Counted from the stretch's first letter, positions 1-7,319 are shown. The stretch: DNA of 13,387 bases from Treponema sp. (GCA_016282455.1 JAEEKM010000367.1:1-13387); one strand, 5' to 3'. Made by a program: numbers and translations. The notes: a model not told the origin generated them from the sequence alone.

Positions 1-1304
1 CCCCAGTAGCGCTGGCGGCTGAAGACCCAGTCACGAAGCTTGTAGTTCACTGCTTTTTTTCCGATTCCTTTTTCTGCAAGGAACTCGAGCATTTTTGCAA
101 TGGCATCTTTTTTGTTAAGACCGTCAAGGAAGTCTGAGTTTACATGAATTCCGTCTTCAGTCCAGGCTTCTTTCTGAACGTCCACTTCGCTCTTTAACAC
201 TTCAATGATGGGAAGATTAAATTTCTTTGCAAACTCCCAGTCGCGGGTGTCGTGAGCAGGCACTGCCATGATGGCACCTGTTCCGTAAGAGATAAGAACA
301 TAGTCTGCAACCCAGATTGGAATGAGTTTTCCGTTAACGGGATTTATTGCATAGCTTCCAGAGAAAACACCTGTCTTGTCTTTTGCAAGGTCAGTGCGTT
401 CAAGGTCTGATTTTTTTGCGGCAGCCTCAACATAAGCTTCAACAGCATCTTTCTGTTCTGCAGTTGTGATTTTTGAAACCAGTTTATGTTCTGGAGAAAC
501 CACCATGTAAGTGGCACCAAAGAGAGTATCACATCTTGTGGTATAAACGGTAAGTTTCTGGTCAGTAGCTTTTCCGTCTTTGTCTGCAACGTAGAAGTCA
601 ACCTCTGCACCTTCACTTTTACCGATCCAGTTTTTCTGCATGAGTTTTACACTTTCAGGCCAGTCAAGTCCGTCAAGGTCAGAGAGCAGGCGTTCTGCAT
701 AAGCGGTGATTTTTAAAATCCACTGGCGGATTGTTTTGTGGGTAACTTCTGCACCACATCTGTCGCAGTGACCTTCCTTAACCTCTTCGTTTGCAAGACC
801 TGTTTTGCAGGAAGGACACCAGTTGATTGGAGTTTCTGCTTCGTAAGCAAGACCACGCTTGTACAGCTGGAGGAAAATCCACTGAGTCCACTTGTAGTAG
901 TCGCTGGTACAGGTGATGATGCATCTGTCCCAGTCGTAGGAAAAGCCCAGTGCCTTAATCTGCTGGGTAAAGTGATCGATATTCTGGAAAGTTGTTGTTG
1001 CAGGATGAGTTCCGGTTTTGATAGCATAGTTTTCTGCAGGAAGACCGAATGCATCGTATCCCATGGGGTGAAGGACATTATAGCCTTTCATGCGAAGATA
1101 GCGGCACCAGATGTCTGTTGCAGTATATCCTTCAGGATGACCTACATGAAGACCAGCTCCACTTGGATAAGGGAACATATCAAGAACATAACGCCTCTTG
1201 TCTTTAGAAAACTTAGCATCTTCAGTTACTTTAAATGTTTTGTTTTCATCCCAATATTTCTGCCATTTTGGCTCGATGTTTTTAAAGTCGTAGTTTGAAG
1301 CCAT
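1..1304 (-). CDS. leuS: Leucyl-tRNA synthetase, N-terminal half (partial)
   Basis: Charges tRNA-Leu with leucine in the cytoplasm. The first 434 codons are present; the C-terminal half lies beyond the left edge, so the stop is not seen. The translation begins MASNYDFKNIEPKWQKYW, typical of bacterial LeuRS. The class I HIGH-type motif is HVGH at residues 53-56, followed by PEGYTATD. A zinc-binding knob has Cys161, Cys164, Cys178 and Cys181 (CPSC...CDRC). The CP1 editing domain follows, with TTRCDTLFGATYMV and GTGAIMAVPAHDTRDWEF. The visible part ends at DWVFSRQRYWG, the return to the catalytic core. The ATG at 1304 has GAGGA about seven bases upstream. The gene lies 67 bases downstream of pdxK on the same strand and could be co-transcribed with it, although a local extended -10 box is present. 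Identification is secure. Confidence 0.97.
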   Translation of the reverse strand, partial: MASNYDFKNIEPKWQKYWDENKTFKVTEDAKFSKDKRRYVLDMFPYPSGAGLHVGHPEGYTATDIWCRYLRMKGYNVLHPMGYDAFGLPAENYAIKTGTHPATTTFQNIDHFTQQIKALGFSYDWDRCIITCTSDYYKWTQWIFLQLYKRGLAYEAETPINWCPSCKTGLANEEVKEGHCDRCGAEVTHKTIRQWILKITAYAERLLSDLDGLDWPESVKLMQKNWIGKSEGAEVDFYVADKDGKATDQKLTVYTTRCDTLFGATYMVVSPEHKLVSKITTAEQKDAVEAYVEAAAKKSDLERTDLAKDKTGVFSGSYAINPVNGKLIPIWVADYVLISYGTGAIMAVPAHDTRDWEFAKKFNLPIIEVLKSEVDVQKEAWTEDGIHVNSDFLDGLNKKDAIAKMLEFLAEKGIGKKAVNYKLRDWVFSRQRYW

Positions 1305-1308
1305 ATAC

Positions 1309-1338
1309 TATCCTCATCAAGATTTTTTGATGGGGATA
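1309..1338 (-). promoter_or_regulatory. Leader hairpin covering the leuS ribosome-binding site
   Basis: On the minus strand, TATCCCCATCAA and TTGATGAGGATA form a 12-bp stem with one C/A mismatch around a six-base loop. The right arm contains the leuS Shine-Dalgarno GAGGA and ends four bases before the ATG. There is no T-run after it, so it is not a terminator. An RNA entering from pdxK would contain the full hairpin, whereas one starting at the nearby extended -10 would lack most of the left arm. A translational control role is inferred. Confidence 0.5.
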
Positions 1339-1346
1339 ATATAGCA
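1338..1346 (-). promoter_or_regulatory. Candidate extended -10 promoter for leuS
   Basis: On the minus strand the sequence reads TGCTATATT, a TGn-extended -10 element, between the pdxK stop and the leuS start. No good -35 hexamer is visible 16-18 bases upstream (TTCTAT is the nearest and is weak). If used, transcription would start near 1331, inside the left arm of the leader hairpin. Seen in the sequence; its activity is inferred. Confidence 0.4.
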
Positions 1347-1371
1347 AAAATCAACTTTTTATAGAAGAGGT

Positions 1372-2202
1372 TTATGACAGTCTCTGCACAAGGTAAGGTA
1401 TGGCTTTTTCAAACTTGGCGCCGTACCAGTGGTCTTTGTCATCCAGTGTGTGCTTGATTGACTCCACTACAAAATCTGCGGCAAGACTTGCAGCCTCAAG
1501 CGGACTCTTACCACGCAGAAGGGCACCTGCAAAGGCAGAAGAATAAATGTCACCTGTTCCGTGTAGTGAGGCATTAAGGCGCTCTGTAAAATAGTAATCA
1601 AAAGTTGCACCGTTAAATACTGCTACGCCAAGCTTGTCTTTTTCAAAACTAACGCCTGTAAGGATTACGTTCTTTGCACCAAGTTTATGAAGGTCACGGC
1701 AGACTTTTTCAATATAATTCTGATCGTAATCTGAACCCACATAGGGAATGCCAAGAAGGAAAGATGCCTCAGTAAGGTTTGGAAGAATGTAGTCTGCACC
1801 AACGCAGAGCCGGGCCATTTCTTTCGGGAAGTCCTCGTCAAAACCTGCGTAGAGTTTTCCGTTGTCAGCCATGGCAGGATCCACTATGCGAAGGGCACCC
1901 GGGCGGGCAGTTTTGTTCATAATGTCCAGGGTCGGCTGAATCTGTGTGCGGGCAAGATAGCCTGTGTAAAAGGCATCAAAGTCGATGTGCTCTTTCTGCC
2001 AGCGGTCAAGAATCTTTGGCATTTCATCAGTGAGGTCATGGAAAGTCCATGCAGAAAAACCAGGTGCAGTGTGGTTTGAAAGAACTGAACCGGGAAGAAT
2101 TGCAGTTTCAATTCCACAGGCAGAAATGATTGGTAATGCCACAGTAAGTGAGCACTGACCCACGCAGGAAATATCCTGAACTGTCAAAAGACGTTTATCC
2201 AT
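1372..2202 (-). CDS. pdxK: Pyridoxal/pyridoxamine kinase (B6 salvage)
   Basis: An ATP-dependent kinase of the ribokinase fold that phosphorylates pyridoxal, pyridoxine or pyridoxamine in the cytoplasm, feeding PLP by salvage. The translation of 276 residues matches the family's usual length. It begins MDKRLLTVQDISCVGQCSLT and carries substrate-pocket segments (SNHTAPGFSAWTFHDLT, FYTGYLA), DYILPNLTEA, and the anion-hole/catalytic motif HGTGD with Asp218. An in-frame ATG exists at 2214, but GGAGG (2208-2212) lies between the two ATGs, five bases before the ATG at 2202, so the downstream start is chosen. The divergent neighbour is a MocR-type regulator and an inverted-repeat operator lies between them, supporting a role in PLP homeostasis. 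Exact vitamer preference (PdxK or PdxY type) cannot be told from sequence alone. Confidence 0.93.
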   Translation of the reverse strand: MDKRLLTVQDISCVGQCSLTVALPIISACGIETAILPGSVLSNHTAPGFSAWTFHDLTDEMPKILDRWQKEHIDFDAFYTGYLARTQIQPTLDIMNKTARPGALRIVDPAMADNGKLYAGFDEDFPKEMARLCVGADYILPNLTEASFLLGIPYVGSDYDQNYIEKVCRDLHKLGAKNVILTGVSFEKDKLGVAVFNGATFDYYFTERLNASLHGTGDIYSSAFAGALLRGKSPLEAASLAADFVVESIKHTLDDKDHWYGAKFEKAIPYLVQRLS

Positions 2203-2222
2203 AAAAACCTCCATGTATCTTT

Positions 2223-2436
2223 CTCTGTCATTTCTATCGAACGAAGCAGTATTGTCATTTCGACCGGACGAACCTTTATTGTCATTTCGACCGGAGCGAA
2301 GCGGAGTGGAGAAATCTATTCCTGTTCTGCAAAAACAAACATAGACATCTCGACTTCGCTCGATATGAGGAGAAAGCTTTCGCTTTCTCTACGAGTTTCC
2401 GCTTCGCGTAAACTCGCTTCGTTCTCTATGACAGAG
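2223..2436. repeat. Structured intergenic repeat element bounded by CTCTGTCAT inverted repeats
   Basis: This 214-base non-coding element is bounded by a perfect 9-bp inverted repeat: CTCTGTCAT at 2223-2231 and ATGACAGAG at 2428-2436. Inside are three 27-base units and two hairpins. The first hairpin is GAGAAAGC/GCTTTCTC (2370-2377 with 2382-2389, four-base loop). The second is CGAGTTT/AAACTCG (2392-2398 with 2410-2416), enclosing CGC/GCG. The wording around TGTCATTTCGACCGGAGCGA resembles dispersed intergenic repeats that I recall from many bacterial genomes, though no second copy lies in this window. It sits between the pdxR operator and pdxK, so it probably forms much of the pdxK 5' leader. 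Confidence 0.75.
2226..2306. repeat. Three tandem 27-base units
   Basis: TGTCATTTC recurs at 2226, 2253 and 2280, a strict 27-base period. The second and third units share TATTGTCATTTCGACCGGA exactly (2250-2268 and 2277-2295). The first unit is diverged after TGTCATTTC. The array is the left part of the larger element at 2223-2436. Confidence 0.75.
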
Positions 2437-2467
2437 GAAACGTTACTTTACAAAACTTACTAAAAAA

Positions 2468-2514
2468 CTGGTATTATGTATATACTCAAAATCATATATT
2501 TTTTATAATACCAG
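2468..2514. promoter_or_regulatory. Probable PdxR operator (10-bp perfect inverted repeat)
   Basis: CTGGTATTAT (2468-2477) is the exact reverse complement of ATAATACCAG (2505-2514), with arms 27 bases apart between the divergent pdxK and regulator genes. The half-site core ATACCA is, as I recall, the sequence reported for the related MocR regulator GabR of Bacillus subtilis, there as direct repeats. The right arm overlaps the -10 box of the regulator's own promoter, which predicts autorepression. The pairing is seen; the operator role is inferred from family and context. Confidence 0.65.
2504..2509 (+). promoter_or_regulatory. -10 box of an apparently leaderless pdxR promoter
   Basis: A consensus TATAAT lies seven bases before the ATG at 2517, so transcription would start at or next to the start codon. 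No Shine-Dalgarno sequence precedes that ATG, which fits a leaderless message. The -35 region at 17-base spacing reads TATACT and is poor, suggesting activator help or weak expression. An alternative upstream -10 cannot be excluded. Confidence 0.5.
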
Positions 2515-2516
2515 AT

Positions 2517-3950
2517 ATGATTACGATTTCTTTTGAAAAACGCGGCTCTACGGGGCTGTGCGAGTATCTTTTTCAGAACATAAAAAAACAGATTCAGGAA
2601 GGCACCCTCTTAGCCGGAGAAAAACTTCCTTCAAAACGTTCCCTCTCAGAAAATCTTGGAATAAGCGTCATTACCGTACAGAACGCCTATGCCCGTCTTA
2701 TTGATGAAGGCTACGTTTATTCCCTTGAAAAAAAAGGCTTTTTTATTTCCGACTATCTTCCTCTGGCAGAAAAAAAACAAAGTCTTGAAAAAGAAAAAGA
2801 TATCTCAGAAGAAAAAAAATATTTTGCAGATTTTAAAAGTAACGCAGTAAGTTTTGAAAAATTCCCTTTCAGGCAGTGGTCACATGTAATGCGGGAAGTA
2901 CTGCAATCAGGAAACGAAAAACTTCTTTCCAAAACAGATGCCTTTGGGGTTTACGAATTACGCAAAGCAATTGCAAACTACCTGAGGGAATTCCGCGGAA
3001 TGAATGTGAACACCAGTCAGATAGTTGTGGGAGCAGGAACAGAAAATCTTTACTGGATTCTGATTGAACTTTTGGGAAAAGAAAGAGTTTACGGAGTGGA
3101 AAACCCCGGTTACAAAAAAATCTCAGACATAGTTAAGTTAAATGGAGCAGTCTGCAAAAACATAAAAATAGATTCTCAGGGCATGGAAATAACTTCACTA
3201 GAAAAAAACAAATGTGAAATTGCCCACGCTTCCCCTTCCCACCACTTTCCCACAGGAAGAGTTATGACTTTTAAAAGAAGGCAGGAACTTTTGGAATGGG
3301 CAAAAAAAACAAAAAACTTAACGCTGCAAAAAAAACGTTTTATAATCGAAGATGACTTTGACAGCGAATTCCGTTTTTCAGGTAAGCCTCTACCTACCTT
3401 ACAGAGTGCAGACTCTACCGGAAGTGTAATTTACGTAAATACTTTTTCAAAAACCCTCTCCCCTTCTTTTAGAATAGGATTTCTTGTTCTGCCGGAAAAT
3501 CTTATTCCATTGTTTACAAAAAAATTCACAAGTTACTCCTGCCCGGTAAGCAGTTTTGAACAGTATGCGCTGGCCCGTTTTATTGACGAAGGTTATTACG
3601 GTTCACATATAATCAGAATGAAAAACTACTACAGGACTTTAAGAAACGATTTGCTTCTTGCCCTAAAAAAAAGTTCAATTCTTAAAAGCTGTGTACTCGA
3701 AGAAAAAGAAGCAGGACTTCACTTTCTTTTAATAAACAAAAGTCAGAATAGAAAAATAAATTTTCCAAAAATACAGAAAGTTCTTGCAGAAGAATTAAAT
3801 ATCAACCTTCCCCTTCTCTCAGACTTTTATTCTGGAAAAATAAATGAAGCAGAAAAAAATGTTTTTGTTTTAAACTACAGTGGAATTAAGAAAGAGAAGA
3901 TTCCTCTGATTGTAAAGAAAATGGAGAATGCTTTTTCTTTAGAAGAATAA
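2517..3950 (+). CDS. pdxR: MocR-family transcriptional regulator, probably PdxR
   Basis: A 477-residue chimera of a GntR-type winged helix (about residues 8-79, including LPSKRSLSENLGISVITVQN) and a fold-type I aminotransferase-like domain (about 105-470). The second domain shows the PLP pocket: ASPSHHFPTG, EDDFDSEFRF with Asp279 for the pyridine nitrogen, and NTFSKTLSPSFRIGF with Lys312 as the Schiff-base lysine. Family members bind PLP and use it as an effector; they are not active transaminases. Divergence from pdxK and the operator between them favour PdxR over GabR or TauR. The ATG has no ribosome-binding site but sits seven bases after TATAAT. The gene is unusually rich in A7-A8 tracts (at least six of eight A). 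Its 3' end overlaps the convergent MATE gene by 65 bp. Confidence 0.88.
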   Translation: MITISFEKRGSTGLCEYLFQNIKKQIQEGTLLAGEKLPSKRSLSENLGISVITVQNAYARLIDEGYVYSLEKKGFFISDYLPLAEKKQSLEKEKDISEEKKYFADFKSNAVSFEKFPFRQWSHVMREVLQSGNEKLLSKTDAFGVYELRKAIANYLREFRGMNVNTSQIVVGAGTENLYWILIELLGKERVYGVENPGYKKISDIVKLNGAVCKNIKIDSQGMEITSLEKNKCEIAHASPSHHFPTGRVMTFKRRQELLEWAKKTKNLTLQKKRFIIEDDFDSEFRFSGKPLPTLQSADSTGSVIYVNTFSKTLSPSFRIGFLVLPENLIPLFTKKFTSYSCPVSSFEQYALARFIDEGYYGSHIIRMKNYYRTLRNDLLLALKKSSILKSCVLEEKEAGLHFLLINKSQNRKINFPKIQKVLAEELNINLPLLSDFYSGKINEAEKNVFVLNYSGIKKEKIPLIVKKMENAFSLEE

Positions 3951-5304
3951 AATAGTAAATCCAGAAAGCAAGGGAAGTAACCACCCAGGTAAGAGGATAG
4001 CTTGTAAGAACTGCATGGAGTGTATTATGTCTGGTTACATAAGTGAATATCCAGACAAGACGAAGGGCGCATATTCCAAAAACGGTAATCATCATGGGAA
4101 CAAAACTTTTACCCGTTCCACGGATTGTTCCGCTTAAGACTTCTATTGAAACATAACTTATCCACCAGGGAATCATAAAGTGAAGGATATCCATTCCGAT
4201 TTCTATCACTTCCGCATCTTTGGTAAAAAGCATGTAAAAGTATCTTCCAAAAAACCAGAAACTGACGGTATAGATTAAAGTTGCAATGACAGACATTAAA
4301 AGAGTTTCCCACATTCCCTTTTTAATGCGGTCAATTTTACGGGCACCAAAGTTCTGCCCGGAAAAAGTTGTAACGGCAATTCCAAAGGCACTTACCGTCA
4401 TCCAGAAAACTGCATCAATCTTTCCAAACGCTGCCCAGGCGGCAACAGAAGCGGTTCCGAAGATGTTAAAGTTTGTCTGAATTATAAGATTGCTGATTGT
4501 GTAAAGGGAAGACTGAACTCCTGCAGGAAAACCTATGCGGAGAATCTGTTTTAGAATGTGTCCGTGGAAACAAAGTTCCTGAATTTTAAATCGGTAACTT
4601 TTTCTTGTGCGGGAAAGAATTACCATGACAATGACTGCACTTTCCACCTGACACAAAACGGTTGCAAGGGCTACGCCAAAAACTCCAAGTTTAAAAACAA
4701 GAACAAAAATAAAATCCAGGGCAATGTTTGTTACACAGCCAATTACAAGAACCCTGTAAGGAGTGCGGGAATCTCCTGCGGCACGGAGTATGCCTGCTCC
4801 CATATTGTAAATGAACATGGGAATCGTTCCTGAAAAAAAAGTCATAAGGTATGTGCGGGAAAGTGGAACTACTTCTTCCGGTGTCTTTGTCAGCCTGAGC
4901 ATGGTAGTGGTAAAGCCCATTCCCAAAAGCATTACAAGTATGCCGCCTGCAAGAGCAAGTGCAAGGGAGGTGTGTACTGCCTGCGACATCTGCCTCTGGT
5001 CATCTGCTCCCCAGAACTGTGAAATGATAACACCTGCCCCGCTTGAAAGACCAACAAAAAATCTCATAAGAAGATTTACATAAACTGCAGTTGTTCCGCC
5101 TACAGACGCAAGGGCTTTCGTTCCCACAAACTGACCGACGACAAAGGCATCTACCGTGTTATAGAACTGCTGGAAAAGAGTTCCTGCAACAATGGGGAAA
5201 AAGAAAAATAAGAGGGATTTCCAGATGACTCCTTCCGTGATTGAGGCTCCTCCACCTGCTGTGTGAAGGGCATGCCTGCTCCTCACGAAAAGAGACTGTT
5301 TCAT
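3886..5304 (-). CDS. MATE family efflux transporter
   Basis: A 472-residue inner-membrane antiporter, usual length for the family, with about twelve hydrophobic segments beginning near residue 27 and ending near 458. MATE hallmarks include FPIVAGTLFQQFYNTVDAFV in helix 1, the LRAAGDSRTP loop (Asp178), and the mirrored second-half start GFPAGVQSSLYTISNLIIQ and RGTGKS. The family exports cationic drugs or metabolites using Na+ or H+. The substrate cannot be predicted here. The ATG lies one base after the ilvB stop (TAAGATG), so the two are almost certainly co-transcribed and translationally coupled; there is no strong separate Shine-Dalgarno. The final 65 bp overlap the 3' end of pdxR on the other strand. 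The pairing with acetolactate synthase is unusual and may be only positional. Confidence 0.92.
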   Translation of the reverse strand: MKQSLFVRSRHALHTAGGGASITEGVIWKSLLFFFFPIVAGTLFQQFYNTVDAFVVGQFVGTKALASVGGTTAVYVNLLMRFFVGLSSGAGVIISQFWGADDQRQMSQAVHTSLALALAGGILVMLLGMGFTTTMLRLTKTPEEVVPLSRTYLMTFFSGTIPMFIYNMGAGILRAAGDSRTPYRVLVIGCVTNIALDFIFVLVFKLGVFGVALATVLCQVESAVIVMVILSRTRKSYRFKIQELCFHGHILKQILRIGFPAGVQSSLYTISNLIIQTNFNIFGTASVAAWAAFGKIDAVFWMTVSAFGIAVTTFSGQNFGARKIDRIKKGMWETLLMSVIATLIYTVSFWFFGRYFYMLFTKDAEVIEIGMDILHFMIPWWISYVSIEVLSGTIRGTGKSFVPMMITVFGICALRLVWIFTYVTRHNTLHAVLTSYPLTWVVTSLAFWIYYFILLKKKHSPFSLQSEESSLS

Positions 5305-5305
5305 C

Positions 5306-7036
5306 TTACACTAGAGGGTCAATATTTGCGTGACCTGCCGCAACAAAAGGAAGTACATTCTCGTCAATATTGATTTTTATTACAACAAGATGAGGTCCTT
5401 TTGTAAAGGCTTTTTTGTACCAGTCAGGGTCATCATTAACACACACGCCGTCAATTCCAAACCCCTTTGCAATGGTGATGAAGTCCGCCTCCATCTGGAA
5501 TTCACTGGCAGAATAGTTTTTGTTAAAGAGATACATCTGCTGCTGGCGGACCATGCCTAAACTTCCGTTCTGGAAAATGAAAACGGTAACATCAAGGTTC
5601 TGTTCCCTTAAAGTGGCAAGTTCCTGAATGTTCATGAGAATACTGCCGTCACCGCTCATGCAGAGCACCCTCTTGTCCCTGTTTGAAAGGGAAGCACCGA
5701 TTGCGGCAGGAAGACCAAAGCCCATTGTTCCAAGAGAACCGCTGGTAAGAAGCTGACGTGCTTTTTCCACAGGGTAGTACTGGGCAGTCCACATCTGGTG
5801 CTGTCCTACATCTGTTGTAACAATAAGGGAAGAAGGATCTACTCCTGCTTTTTTTGCCATATCAGGAACTGTTCTGAGGAAGGTACGGGGGTTCAAGCTG
5901 TCCTGGGGAACATTTGCACAGCGACCTACAAGATCTGATTCTTCACTAGCATTTTCTTTTGCAAGAGACTCACACCAGGCACTTCTTTCTTTTGAAGCAG
6001 ATGTGTTTGAAGAAAGTTCTTTTAAAAGCAGGGGAAGTACTTCCCTTACATCACCGCAGACGGAAATTGCAGAAGGAATGATTTTGTTTATTTCTGCGGC
6101 ATCAACGTCAATGTGAAGGATTTTTGCATTGGGGCAGAATTCTTTTATAACACCGGTTGCCCTGTCATCAAAACGTACACCACAGGCAAGAATTACATCG
6201 GCCTGGTACATGGCTTTGTTTGCGGCAAGAGAACCGTGCATGCCTACCATTCCAAGATAGCGTTTGTTTGACTTTGGGAAAACACCTATTCCCATAAGGC
6301 TTGAAGTCATGGTGCATTCATAAGCATCTGCAATCTGATTAAGCACTTTTGATGCTTCGGGATTATTGCAGCCACCACCGACAAAAATAACAGGTTTTTC
6401 TGCAGCGTTAAGTGCAGCTGCCATTTCTGCAACGGAAGTTTCTATTTCCTTTTTGGGACTTGCAAATTTATTTACAGTAAGGGATCCAAGGGGAGCATGA
6501 AGTTCTTCAAGAGTGGGCCATTTTTCAAACTCCACAACTTCTGTCTGAACATCTTTTGGAAGGTCAATGAGAACAGGACCCGGACGACCGCTTGTTGCAA
6601 TGGTAAAGGCTTTGGGAATTGCAGTAAAGAGATCCTTTGCCTTTGTAACCATCATGCTGTGTTTGGTAATGGGGAAAGAAAGACCAAAAGTGTCTGCTTC
6701 CTGGAAGGCATCTGTTCCGATAAGGCTGGTATTTACCTGACCTGTAAAAGCAATGATTGGGACTGAATCGCAACGGGCATCAGCTACGGCAGTGAGAAGA
6801 TTCATGACACCAGGTCCGCTTGTAACCATGCAGACGGCAGGAGTACCTGTGGAACGTGCAATTCCCTGGGCAATAAAGCCTGCAGCCTGTTCCTGACGGA
6901 CAAGAACATGGGTGATAGAACTTCTGTTCAGCTCATCATACAATGGAAGAATATAACCGCCGGGAAGCCCCGCAACAGTTTTTATTCCCTCAAGTTCAAG
7001 TAGTTTAACAATAATCTGTGATCCAGTTGCTTTCAT
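5306..7036 (-). CDS. ilvB: Acetolactate (acetohydroxyacid) synthase, large subunit
   Basis: A ThDP-dependent enzyme that condenses pyruvate (or pyruvate and 2-ketobutyrate) to acetolactate, the first common step of branched-chain amino-acid synthesis. Domains in order are the PYR domain with GLPGG and the catalytic glutamate in LVRQEQAAGFIAQG (Glu49), the central FAD-type domain with GVRFDDRATG, and the PP domain with MSGDGSILMNIQEL (Asp463) and QNGSLGMVRQQQ. The RFDDR motif is characteristic of biosynthetic enzymes rather than catabolic AlsS. The reading frame extends to a GTG at 7078, but the family usually begins near MKATGSQIIVKLLELEGI, so the ATG at 7036 is preferred. No start has a convincing ribosome-binding site. 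No ilvN regulatory subunit or other ilv/leu gene is adjacent; a MATE gene follows instead. Confidence 0.93.
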   Translation of the reverse strand: MKATGSQIIVKLLELEGIKTVAGLPGGYILPLYDELNRSSITHVLVRQEQAAGFIAQGIARSTGTPAVCMVTSGPGVMNLLTAVADARCDSVPIIAFTGQVNTSLIGTDAFQEADTFGLSFPITKHSMMVTKAKDLFTAIPKAFTIATSGRPGPVLIDLPKDVQTEVVEFEKWPTLEELHAPLGSLTVNKFASPKKEIETSVAEMAAALNAAEKPVIFVGGGCNNPEASKVLNQIADAYECTMTSSLMGIGVFPKSNKRYLGMVGMHGSLAANKAMYQADVILACGVRFDDRATGVIKEFCPNAKILHIDVDAAEINKIIPSAISVCGDVREVLPLLLKELSSNTSASKERSAWCESLAKENASEESDLVGRCANVPQDSLNPRTFLRTVPDMAKKAGVDPSSLIVTTDVGQHQMWTAQYYPVEKARQLLTSGSLGTMGFGLPAAIGASLSNRDKRVLCMSGDGSILMNIQELATLREQNLDVTVFIFQNGSLGMVRQQQMYLFNKNYSASEFQMEADFITIAKGFGIDGVCVNDDPDWYKKAFTKGPHLVVIKINIDENVLPFVAAGHANIDPLV

Positions 7037-7109
7037 GGAATGCATTTTACTGACTAATGCGTTTTTTTTCAATGGCACCTATTTTATGAAAATAACATAT
7101 ATATATTTA

Positions 7110-7283
7110 GGAAAACTGGCACTTCACTCTCGTGTCATCTGTCATGGGGCCGGTCACGGTTGCAGGCGACTTCTTACATGACAGCAAATTTTTGCACCAC
7201 AATCTACTGTTGATTTAATTTTAGTACTGCGGCTACAAAGTGACACCCATGACAGCTGCCACTCCGTTACGTGCCAGTTTTCC
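7110..7283. mobile_element. MITE-like element: 13-bp terminal inverted repeats, TTTA flanking duplication
   Basis: The 174-base non-coding element starts GGAAAACTGGCAC (7110-7122) and ends with its exact reverse complement (7271-7283). It is flanked by TTTA on both sides (7106-7109 and 7284-7287), as expected of a target-site duplication. Inside is a second perfect inverted repeat, CTGTCATGGG (7139-7148) with CCCATGACAG (7246-7255), and a small GCAAA-TT-TTTGC hairpin (7184-7195). No open reading frame of its own is evident. It fills most of the gap between ilvB and the CDF gene. Alternative: a non-mobile regulatory RNA or operator structure. No second copy exists in the window, so mobility is inferred. 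Confidence 0.55.
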
Positions 7284-7290
7284 TTTATAA

Positions 7291-7319
7291 TATACATTTA
7301 TTATTTTTCCTGTTATAAT
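7291..7319 (+). promoter_or_regulatory. Candidate promoter of the CDF gene
   Basis: TATACA (7291-7296), 17 bases, then a consensus TATAAT (7314-7319). A start of transcription near 7326 would leave about a dozen bases before the ATG at 7339 and would exclude the ATG at 7318, which overlaps the -10 box. A second TATAAT at 7286-7291, next to the MITE-like element, is an alternative -10 without a recognisable -35. Confidence 0.45.

Noticed and set aside
713..1078. 121-codon minus-strand frame inside leuS
   Set aside because: Out-of-frame shadow of leuS on the same strand; low-complexity composition.
738..1298. 186-codon plus-strand open frame opposite leuS
   Set aside because: Its translation is Cys/Phe/Val-rich without family features and lies wholly antisense to a strongly conserved LeuRS; no ribosome-binding site.
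2223..2436. CRISPR-like array because of the 27-base periodic units
   Set aside because: Only three units, in direct tandem without spacers, the first diverged; no cas gene.
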